Source: an uncultured Lachnospiraceae bacterium
GTDB taxonomy: Bacteria > Bacillota > Clostridia > Lachnospirales > Lachnospiraceae
Assembly: GCA_947631985.1 (NCBI GenBank)
Contig: CANRNK010000004.1
Location: forward strand, 1 to 50,038
Direction of reading: 5' to 3'
Length of the DNA: 50,038 nucleotides
Shown here: positions 43,035 through 50,038 of the stretch, one piece after another
How the letters are laid out: each line of letters opens with the position of its first letter
How positions within the stretch are numbered: the stretch's first letter is position 1
Position numbers and translations under genes: made by a program
Notes under the pieces: model-generated
What the model saw: only the letters and a program-made list of their open reading frames with translations
The model's database searches: none
Told to the model about the DNA's origin: nothing

Positions 43035-43703
43035 ATGAAGACTGCATATTTTTGGGAGCAAGATCAGTGTTTTAGACACCGGGATACCTTGTGTATCTAC
43101 CGTGTGATTACGCCAAGGGGCAAAGTGGGACTTGCAATGCTCTGTGCTGTGAAGAATCAGTTCTATCAGGAGGGGCGAGCGATTCATGAACAGACGGGTG
43201 AGTTGTGTGAGGATATCATTTGCTGGTTCTACCACGACTTAATGGAACTGGTGAAGAAGGGACGAAGTCGTAATTGCATTAAAAATTCCTGCCTAAGAGC
43301 AATATCCCATTCCTTCTCCATGATAGAAGAGAGGACTGGATTTGGAAGAAACAAGTTCTCGCTTGTTTTGTTACTTAGCATCGGGAAAAGACTGATTCTC
43401 ATAAAACAAGGGGAAGGAACTATTTTAATCACAAAGTATCATAGGAACAGGGTATTATTTAAGCGTTTTAATAATAATGAAATAACGGTTTTATATCAAA
43501 GCTGGAAGCAAGATACAAAAGTAATTATGGCAGGATTTCCTGTGAACCGCTTTTTGACAAAAGAAGAGAGGAATGCAGTGGTAAATGATAAGACCTTTGC
43601 CAAGATGCAAAAAAATGAAAAAATTCTAAAGGAAGTTGGGATGCGGGCAAAGATAAGAGGATGTAAAACTAGTATTTCAATGATTGGATTACTGGAAGAA
43701 TAA
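43035..43703 (+). CDS. Hypothetical protein, possibly a degenerate PP2C-like phosphatase
   Basis: This 222-residue protein has no TM helix or signal peptide. The layout loosely follows a PP2C fold: GKVGLAMLCAVKNQFYQEGR at the place of the GxxxLCDGMGG motif, then a GE segment with following helix, FGRNKFSLVLLLSIGKRLIL like the central beta strands, and IKQGEGTILI like the GD(S/R)xxY strand. The canonical metal-binding DG and C-terminal DN are missing, so catalysis would be unlikely. The call rests on weak motif resemblance and on the adjacent kinase gene (10 bases downstream). It could be an unrelated fold. Confidence 0.55.
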   Translation: MKTAYFWEQDQCFRHRDTLCIYRVITPRGKVGLAMLCAVKNQFYQEGRAIHEQTGELCEDIICWFYHDLMELVKKGRSRNCIKNSCLRAISHSFSMIEERTGFGRNKFSLVLLLSIGKRLILIKQGEGTILITKYHRNRVLFKRFNNNEITVLYQSWKQDTKVIMAGFPVNRFLTKEERNAVVNDKTFAKMQKNEKILKEVGMRAKIRGCKTSISMIGLLEE

Positions 43704-43713
43704 GGAGAAAACT

Positions 43714-44739
43714 GTGAACTATTCTATCAGAGAACTACTTGGTTCGGGCGGAAGCGGAGCAGTCTATAAAATCTGGGATTACAATTTAGAACGATATTGT
43801 GCCATGAAACAAATCAAGGGACAATGTAAGGAGGAAGCAATGTGCTTAAATGAACTCGATCACATTATGCTTCCTAAAGTGATTTGTGCAGAGTATGAAA
43901 ATGGAAACACCATAATTATAATGGAATATATTGAAGGGATTACTATGACACAGTATCTAGAAGAGAAGGGTTCTTTGAGCCAGGAGAAAGCAGTCAGCTA
44001 TCTGCTGTCAATTTTAGAAGTATTGGAATATCTTCACCAACAGCGACCTTCACTTGTCTTTGGCGACCTGAAAACAGATAATATCATGGTGAAACCAGAT
44101 GGTAGTTTGAAGCTGATTGATTTTGGAACAATGGAAATCTCAAAGGAGTACCGCAAAAGAGATGAGGGGAAAAGATATGCAACACGTGGCTTTGCATCAC
44201 CAGAAGTCTATGATAGAGATCAGGAGATAGATTGCAGAAGTGATATTTATTCAGCCGGGGCAGTTTTATTTTTTATGCTAACAGGAATTGATCCATCAAA
44301 ACCACCTTTTGCAATCATGAAGATCACGAAGTGTAATCCCTGTCTTTCAAAAAAAATAGAAAAAATAGTCGAAAAAAGCACACATCGAGATAGGGATGAG
44401 AGACACCAGACCTGTGCTGAGTTGAAACGAGAGCTTGAAGGATATGAAAGATCTGATAAGAAATCAAAAAGAGTCATGTTAGTAACAGATTTTTCATATG
44501 GATGTCTTATTGTTTATACAATCAATTTAATCATCAGAGGCATGTTTTATCTTGAAAAGGGAAACTTTGAAATTGCACTTTCCTCTCTTCTCAAAGGTGT
44601 GGGTCTGATTTTTTTTGCTGTTATTTTAAAAAAAATAGTTCAACTGGGTACGTATAACGCTTTCCCGGTGAAAACTGTAAAAAGTCTGTTTTTGACAGAG
44701 AAGGAAGGGTGTGGAATTCTAGATAACCACTATCCTTGA
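43714..44739 (+). CDS. Membrane-associated serine/threonine protein kinase
   Basis: This protein of about 341 residues starts at GTG 43714 with AAGGAGA upstream. The eukaryotic-like kinase domain (1-250) has the P-loop GSGGSGAVY (10-18), Lys32 and IIIMEYIEG. The catalytic loop is VFGDLKTDNI with Asp118: the usual HRD is FGD. DFG is at Asp136 and GFASPE replaces the APE motif. The C-terminus has two hydrophobic helices (SYGCLIVYTINLIIRGMFYL and SSLLKGVGLIFFAVILKKIV). No PASTA repeats, so it differs from PrkC/Stk. All catalytic Lys/Asp/Asp residues are present, so it is probably active. Confidence 0.88.
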   Translation: MNYSIRELLGSGGSGAVYKIWDYNLERYCAMKQIKGQCKEEAMCLNELDHIMLPKVICAEYENGNTIIIMEYIEGITMTQYLEEKGSLSQEKAVSYLLSILEVLEYLHQQRPSLVFGDLKTDNIMVKPDGSLKLIDFGTMEISKEYRKRDEGKRYATRGFASPEVYDRDQEIDCRSDIYSAGAVLFFMLTGIDPSKPPFAIMKITKCNPCLSKKIEKIVEKSTHRDRDERHQTCAELKRELEGYERSDKKSKRVMLVTDFSYGCLIVYTINLIIRGMFYLEKGNFEIALSSLLKGVGLIFFAVILKKIVQLGTYNAFPVKTVKSLFLTEKEGCGILDNHYP

Positions 44740-44764
44740 CACTAAAAATTGCCTATGATAGACT
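44736..44764 (+). promoter_or_regulatory. Promoter for ispG-polC
   Basis: A perfect -35 TTGACA (44736-44741) overlaps the kinase stop codon. It is followed 17 bases later by TAGACT (44759-44764) with a TGn extension (TGA at 44756-44758). The leader of about 130 bases contains one short hairpin, ACACG-TAACTT-CGTGT (44875-44890). Confidence 0.75.
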
Positions 44765-44904
44765 TAAAAAAGAAATCATATGATAACGAAAAAAAGAGAA
44801 AAAAACAGTGAACAAAAAAATGAAAAAATAAAAATCATTAGAAATCATACACACAAACAAAATGAATGAATATAACACGTAACTTCGTGTAGATGGGATG
44901 CAAA

Positions 44905-45957
44905 ATGTATAGAGATAAAACAAAAGTGATAAGAATCGGGAACCAGATTATTGGTGGTGGGAATCGCATTTTGATTCAGTCTATGACCAATACAAGAACC
45001 GAAAACGTGAAGGATACAGTGGAACAAATTCACCGATTAGAAGCGGCAGGCTGTGAAATCATCAGGGCGACGGTACCTACGATGGAAGCGGCGTTGGCGA
45101 TAAAAGAAATTAAAAAAGAAATTACGATACCACTTGTTGCAGACATCCATTTTGACTATAAAATGGCGATTGCGGCGATGGAAAATGGGGCTGATAAAAT
45201 TAGAATCAATCCAGGTAACATTGGGACGAGAGAAAAAGTAAAATCGGTTGTGGATGTTGCGAGAGGACTTGGCGTCCCAATACGGATTGGTGTAAATAGT
45301 GGTTCGCTCGAAAAACACTTGATTGAAAAGTACAAGGGAGTAAGTGCCCAGGGGCTTGTGGAAAGTGCGCTGGATAAAGTTGCACTCGTAGAAGATCTAG
45401 GATATGACAATCTGGTAATCAGTATCAAATCTTCAGATGTATTAATGTGTATCAAGGCGCATGAACTATTAGCGGACCAAACAGATTATCCACTGCATAT
45501 TGGGATTACTGAAGCGGGTACGATTATCAGTGGTAATATCAAATCAGCACTGGGGCTTGGAATTATATTACATCAGGGGATCGGGGATACCATCAGGGTT
45601 TCTCTGACTGGAGACCCTGTGGAAGAAATTAAATCTGCAAAGCTTATTTTAAGGACGTTAGGGTTAAGAAAAGGTGGAATTGAAGTGATTTCCTGTCCAA
45701 CCTGTGGCAGAACGAAAATAGACTTAATCTCTCTTGCCAATCAGGTGGAGAATATGGTTCAGGATATCCCACTGGATCTGAAAGTGGCGGTTATGGGTTG
45801 TGTTGTCAATGGTCCTGGAGAAGCAAGAGAAGCAGATATTGGAATTGCAGGGGGCGATGGAGAGGGACTATTAATCAAGCATGGGGAAGTGATTAGAAAA
45901 GTTCCGGAGAGTGAACTGTTAGATGTCCTTCGGGAAGAATTGTTAAACTGGAAGTGA
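44905..45957 (+). CDS. ispG: 4-hydroxy-3-methylbut-2-en-1-yl diphosphate synthase
   Basis: This protein of about 350 residues has ILIQSMTNTRTENVKDTVEQ, VADIHFDYKMAIAAMENGAD and IRINPGNIG in the TIM barrel. The [4Fe-4S] ligands are Cys264, Cys267 (SCPTCGR) and Cys299 (MGCVVNGPGEARE). It is the penultimate MEP-pathway enzyme. ATG 44893 is also in frame; I prefer 44905 because GATGGGATG lies upstream, but this is not decisive. Confidence 0.96.
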   Translation: MYRDKTKVIRIGNQIIGGGNRILIQSMTNTRTENVKDTVEQIHRLEAAGCEIIRATVPTMEAALAIKEIKKEITIPLVADIHFDYKMAIAAMENGADKIRINPGNIGTREKVKSVVDVARGLGVPIRIGVNSGSLEKHLIEKYKGVSAQGLVESALDKVALVEDLGYDNLVISIKSSDVLMCIKAHELLADQTDYPLHIGITEAGTIISGNIKSALGLGIILHQGIGDTIRVSLTGDPVEEIKSAKLILRTLGLRKGGIEVISCPTCGRTKIDLISLANQVENMVQDIPLDLKVAVMGCVVNGPGEAREADIGIAGGDGEGLLIKHGEVIRKVPESELLDVLREELLNWK

Positions 45958-45963
45958 GTTAAG

Positions 45964-48900
45964 ATGTCAATGGCAAAAAGTTTTTTTGATGTTTTTCCGC
46001 AGTTGAATCTGGAGGGAGAAACGAAAGATTTGTTTTCGGAGGTGATTGTTGAACGAATTTCCGCAACACAAAAAAAAGATTTTGTAAGAATTTATTTGAA
46101 AAGTTCTTATTTGATTCCGAAGCACGTCATTTTTCATATTGAGAATGAAATTAAACGTCAATTATTTCCCCAAGTGGGAATTACGATTAAAATTTACGAA
46201 AAATATTTACTTTCTTCGCAATACACAATGGAACATCTGTTCCGGGAGTACAGAGAAAGTATTTTATGTGAGTTAAAACAGAACTCTCCCGTGGAGTATC
46301 ACCTTTTTCGAAAAGCAAAGGCGATATTTGATGGGAATGTGTTGTGTCTAAAAATAGAAGACAACCTATTTGCACAGGGTAAGGCAGAAGAACTGGTCCG
46401 GATTCTTGAGAAAATAATGACAGAGCGTTTCGGGTATGAAATGTCTGTTCGGATTGAGTTGATGGAATCTTCCTTGAAAAAGAAAACAGATGAGGAAGAA
46501 TTAATCATGAATCGCAAGATTTCGGAAATTGTTTCACTGGCAAAGTTTGGTGAACAATCAGAAGAAAGTGAAATGATACAAGGCGAAGACGGACAAGCGT
46601 GTAATCGTAATGAAGTAGAAAAGACTGGAAATGCAAAACAGAAGGAGTCAGGACAAACAGGGGCAAGTGCAAGCACTGGTAAAACAGAAGATAAAACAAG
46701 TGGAAAGAGTACCTTTTTAGAAAAGAAAAAGAGCCGGGAATGGAACTCAAAGCCAGGATACAGCAAAAGCATGAAAAAATCAGATAATCCAGACGTAATC
46801 TATGGGCGGGATTTTGAAGAGGAAGCTATCCTGTTATCGGATATTCATGGTGAAATGGGTGAGGTTGTGATTAAAGGAATGGTTCGAGCCTTTGATCAAA
46901 GAGAAATCAAAAATGAAAAGACAATTCTAATTTTTGACATGACAGATTTTACAGATACCATTACCATCAAAATGTTTGCCAGAAATGACCAGGTGGAGGA
47001 ACTAAAAGAATCCATTAAAAAGGATGCATACCTCAAGCTGAAAGGGATTACACAGGTAGATAAATTCGACGGAGAGTTAACAATTGCTTCTGTAACAGGA
47101 ATTAAAAAAATTCCCGGTTTTACAACTGAGAGAATGGATCATAGTCTACACAAGAGAGTGGAACTTCATTGCCACACCAAGATGAGTGATATGGATGGTG
47201 TATCTGATGCAACATCGATTATTAAAAGAGCTCAAAAATGGGGGATGAAAGCGCTCGCGATTACAGATCATGGTAATGTGCAGGCGTTTCCGGAAGCAAA
47301 CCATGCACAGGAAAAAGGAGAAGAGATAAAGGTTATTTATGGGATAGAGGCGTATCTGGTAGATGATCTGAAAGGAATTGTGACAAATTGTAAGGAACAA
47401 GATCTCAATACGTCTTTTGTTGTGTTTGATATAGAAACCACAGGTTTTTCACCAGTGCAGAATCAAATCATTGAAATTGGTGCAGTGAAAATAGTGGATG
47501 GAAAAATGACGGAAAAGTTTTCTTCCTTTGTAAATCCCAAGGTTCCAATTCCTTTTAAAATTGAAAAACTGACGGGGATTAACGATACGATGGTAGTTAA
47601 CGCACCAATGATTTCGAAAGTATTGCCTGAGTTTTTGGAATTTTCAAAAGATTGTGTTTTAGTTGCGCATAATGCTTCGTTTGATATGAGTTTTGTGCTG
47701 GAAAACGCCTCTTTATTGGGAGTGAAAACAGACTATACCTATCTGGATACCGTTGCACTTGCAAGGGTGTTGCTTCCTCATCATGCAAAGTATACACTAG
47801 ATGCAGTAGCTAAAATTCTGGGCGTTTCTCTTGAGAATCATCATAGGGCAGTAGATGATGCGATGGCAACTGCTGAAATTTTTGAAAAAATGCTTGTTAT
47901 GTTGAAACGGGATAACATAGATACCTTAGAGCAAATCAATGCACTTGGAGCATCAAGTGTCGAATCGATTAAAAAAATGCCTACCTACCATGCAATTATT
48001 CTTGCCCAAAATAATATTGGACGAGTTAATCTGTATACGCTGGTATCAAAATCTCATCTTACCTATTATAATAAGCGACCGAGAATACCAAAAAGTGAGT
48101 TTTTAAAGCACAGGGAGGGACTCCTGATTGGGAGTGCCTGTGAAGCGGGAGAGTTATACCGCGCAGTTTTAGAACAAAAATCTGCAACAGATATTAACCG
48201 TCTTGCCGCATTTTATGATTATTTTGAAATTCAACCGAGAGCAAATAATGAATTTATGATTGCGTCGGAAAGAGTGGAGTCAATTCATTCGATGGAAGAT
48301 ATTAAAAAAATAAATATGAAAATCGTAAAATTGGGAGAACAGTTTCAAAAGCCCGTTGTAGCAACCTGTGATGTTCATTTTCTGAATCCTGAAGATGAAG
48401 TATACCGTAGGATAATCATGGCTGGAAAAGGGTTTAAAGATGCGGATGATCAGGCACCTTTATATTTTAGGACAACGGAAGAAATGCTTGCAGAATTTTC
48501 ATACCTTGGAAGTGACAAGGCGTTTGAAGTGGTTGTGACGAATACCAATCTGATTGCTGACAGGATTGAGAAGATTTCACCTGTTCGCCCTGATAAGTGT
48601 CCACCGGTCATCGAGAACAGTGATGTGACCCTGAAAGAAATCTGTTATAGCCGGGCACATGAAATTTATGGAGAACTACTTCCCAAAATAGTCGAAGACA
48701 GACTGGAGAAAGAATTAAACTCCATTATTTCTAACGGATTTGCAGTTATGTATATTATTGCACAAAAGCTGGTGTGGAAGTCGATTGAAGATGGATATCT
48801 GGTTGGTTCTAGGGGGTCAGTTGGATCTTCCTTTGTTGCCTTTATGGCGGGAATCACAGAGGTGAATTCACTGAGTCCACATTATTACTGTAAGAGCTGT

Positions 48901-50038
48901 CATTATAGTGATTTTGATTCAGAAGAAGTAAAAGCATTTACAGGGGGATCTGGATGTGATATGCCAGATCGTAACTGTCCGGTGTGTGGAGAAATGCTTG
49001 TAAAAGATGGCTTTGACATTCCGTTTGAGACGTTTCTTGGATTTAAGGGAGATAAAGAACCAGATATTGATCTTAACTTTTCGGGAGAATACCAGAGTAA
49101 AGCACATAAATATACAGAAGTTATTTTTGGAACAGGACAGACTTACCGCGCTGGAACGATTGGAACGCTCGCAGATAAAACGGCATTTGGATATGTGAAG
49201 AATTACTATGAAGAGCGTGGGATAAGAAAAAGGACTGCAGAGATCAACCGAATTGTTGATGGATGTACAGGCGTTCGTAGAACAACAGGGCAGCATCCGG
49301 GTGGAATTATTGTGCTTCCACTTGGAGAAGATATTAATTCGTTTACCCCAATTCAACATCCTGCAAATGATATGAATACGGATATTGTTACAACCCATTT
49401 TGACTATCACTCCATTGATCACAATCTATTAAAGTTGGATATACTGGGACACGACGATCCGACGATGATTCGTATGTTGCAGGATTTGACTGGCGTTGAT
49501 CCGGTAGGCATCCCGTTAGACGATCAAGATGTCATGTCTTTGTTTTCGAGTACAAAAGCCTTGGGAATCGTACCAGATCAAATTAGTGGCTGCCAGCTTG
49601 GGGCACTTGGAATTCCAGAATTTGGGACTGATTTTGTTATCCAGATGCTACTTGATACAAAACCAAAGAGCTTCTCGGATTTGGTCAGAATATCTGGATT
49701 ATCCCATGGTACTGATGTATGGCTTGGAAATGCGCAGACTTTGATTGAAGAAGGAAATGCAACGATTTCCACTGCAATCTGTACCAGAGATGATATTATG
49801 ATCTACCTAATCAATATGGGGGTGGAGAGCAGTCTGTCATTTACCATTATGGAGAGTGTCAGAAAAGGAAAGGGATTAAAACCAGAATGGGAAGATGCCA
49901 TGAAGGAGGCAAATGTTCCAGACTGGTATATCTGGTCCTGTAAAAAAATAAAGTATATGTTCCCGAAGGCCCATGCTGCGGCGTATGTCATGATGGCCTA
50001 CCGCATTGCCTGGTTTAAGATCTACCATCCGCTGGCTT
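45964..50038 (+). CDS. polC: DNA polymerase III subunit alpha PolC, 3' end outside window
   Basis: The frame is open from ATG 45964 to the window end, giving 1358 codons of an expected roughly 1450. Domains in order: an N-terminal region (1-275), an OB domain (about 280-375, EVVIKGMVRAFDQREIKNEK), a PHP domain (LHCHTKMSDMDG at about 401, TDHGN) split by the exonuclease, and the exonuclease itself (VFDIETTGFSP, Asp489/Glu491, HHRAVDDAMAT). The Cys-rich zinc site (976-1011) and polymerase palm (PDIDLNFSGEYQ, Asp1034/Asp1036) follow. PolC is the replicative polymerase of Firmicutes. The last bases encode AYRIAWFKIYHPLA. Confidence 0.98.
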   Translation, partial: MSMAKSFFDVFPQLNLEGETKDLFSEVIVERISATQKKDFVRIYLKSSYLIPKHVIFHIENEIKRQLFPQVGITIKIYEKYLLSSQYTMEHLFREYRESILCELKQNSPVEYHLFRKAKAIFDGNVLCLKIEDNLFAQGKAEELVRILEKIMTERFGYEMSVRIELMESSLKKKTDEEELIMNRKISEIVSLAKFGEQSEESEMIQGEDGQACNRNEVEKTGNAKQKESGQTGASASTGKTEDKTSGKSTFLEKKKSREWNSKPGYSKSMKKSDNPDVIYGRDFEEEAILLSDIHGEMGEVVIKGMVRAFDQREIKNEKTILIFDMTDFTDTITIKMFARNDQVEELKESIKKDAYLKLKGITQVDKFDGELTIASVTGIKKIPGFTTERMDHSLHKRVELHCHTKMSDMDGVSDATSIIKRAQKWGMKALAITDHGNVQAFPEANHAQEKGEEIKVIYGIEAYLVDDLKGIVTNCKEQDLNTSFVVFDIETTGFSPVQNQIIEIGAVKIVDGKMTEKFSSFVNPKVPIPFKIEKLTGINDTMVVNAPMISKVLPEFLEFSKDCVLVAHNASFDMSFVLENASLLGVKTDYTYLDTVALARVLLPHHAKYTLDAVAKILGVSLENHHRAVDDAMATAEIFEKMLVMLKRDNIDTLEQINALGASSVESIKKMPTYHAIILAQNNIGRVNLYTLVSKSHLTYYNKRPRIPKSEFLKHREGLLIGSACEAGELYRAVLEQKSATDINRLAAFYDYFEIQPRANNEFMIASERVESIHSMEDIKKINMKIVKLGEQFQKPVVATCDVHFLNPEDEVYRRIIMAGKGFKDADDQAPLYFRTTEEMLAEFSYLGSDKAFEVVVTNTNLIADRIEKISPVRPDKCPPVIENSDVTLKEICYSRAHEIYGELLPKIVEDRLEKELNSIISNGFAVMYIIAQKLVWKSIEDGYLVGSRGSVGSSFVAFMAGITEVNSLSPHYYCKSCHYSDFDSEEVKAFTGGSGCDMPDRNCPVCGEMLVKDGFDIPFETFLGFKGDKEPDIDLNFSGEYQSKAHKYTEVIFGTGQTYRAGTIGTLADKTAFGYVKNYYEERGIRKRTAEINRIVDGCTGVRRTTGQHPGGIIVLPLGEDINSFTPIQHPANDMNTDIVTTHFDYHSIDHNLLKLDILGHDDPTMIRMLQDLTGVDPVGIPLDDQDVMSLFSSTKALGIVPDQISGCQLGALGIPEFGTDFVIQMLLDTKPKSFSDLVRISGLSHGTDVWLGNAQTLIEEGNATISTAICTRDDIMIYLINMGVESSLSFTIMESVRKGKGLKPEWEDAMKEANVPDWYIWSCKKIKYMFPKAHAAAYVMMAYRIAWFKIYHPLA

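Noticed and set aside
42855-43235. Minus-strand ORF of 126 codons upstream of the phosphatase-like gene
   Set aside because: It overlaps the plus-strand gene by about 200 bases, has no ribosome binding site or recognisable domain, and the plus-strand gene has a promoter and good context.
48919-49422. Minus-strand ORF of 167 codons antisense to polC
   Set aside because: It is antisense to the zinc site and palm of PolC, is rich in Cys/Ile/Asn from reverse reading, and lacks start signals.

Overview
The window is AT-rich DNA from a motile, low-GC Gram-positive anaerobe. I infer a member of the Lachnospiraceae (Clostridium cluster XIVa) or a close relative. The evidence is a Bacillus/Clostridium-type flagellar and chemotaxis operon (FlbD, FliY rather than FliN, CheC/CheD, FlhF/FlhG) running straight into rpsB-tsf, a classic Firmicutes pyrH-frr-uppS-cdsA-dxr-rseP-ispG-polC block, strong AGGAGG ribosome binding sites, and PolC as the replicative polymerase. 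The species cannot be named from the sequence alone.

Region 1 (1-23581) is a long, tightly packed plus-strand motility locus. It holds the 3' end of the hook protein gene, then flbD, motA, motB, fliL, fliM, fliY, cheY, fliO, fliP, fliQ, fliR, flhB, flhA, flhF, flhG, a PilZ (YcgR-like) gene, cheB, cheA, cheW, cheC, cheD, a small membrane protein, the flagellar sigma factor fliA, a FapA/DUF342 gene and three poorly characterised genes. Stator, C-ring/switch, export apparatus, placement GTPase/ATPase, c-di-GMP brake and chemotaxis core are all present. Most gaps are short or overlapping, which suggests co-transcription. A terminator-like hairpin sits between the hook gene and flbD, and another closes the locus.

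Region 2 (23582-25622) is rpsB-tsf. Its consensus promoter overlaps the terminator of the motility locus, a hairpin lies between the two genes, and a strong terminator follows tsf.

Region 3 (25623-36427) is a mosaic of short accessory units. There is a Y-family polymerase/YolD pair whose promoter contains a perfect LexA (SOS) box. There is a GH127 beta-L-arabinofuranosidase, and a MarR-MATE efflux operon with a palindromic operator on a consensus promoter. A convergent small membrane protein follows, then a tiny two-helix membrane protein, a PhoH-family gene interrupted by an in-frame amber codon, an AI-2E-family permease and a membrane-anchored polysaccharide deacetylase.

Region 4 (36448-50038) is envelope and housekeeping: bactofilin, pyrH, frr, uppS, cdsA, dxr, rseP, a phosphatase-like/Ser-Thr kinase pair, ispG and polC (cut by the window end). 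The phosphatase-like/kinase pair lies inside the usually compact rseP-ispG-polC neighbourhood. The kinase has a non-canonical catalytic loop and a hydrophobic C-terminus, and its partner looks like a degenerate PP2C fold. This is the best candidate here for an undescribed signalling module. No CRISPR array, rRNA, tRNA, prophage or insertion sequence was recognised.
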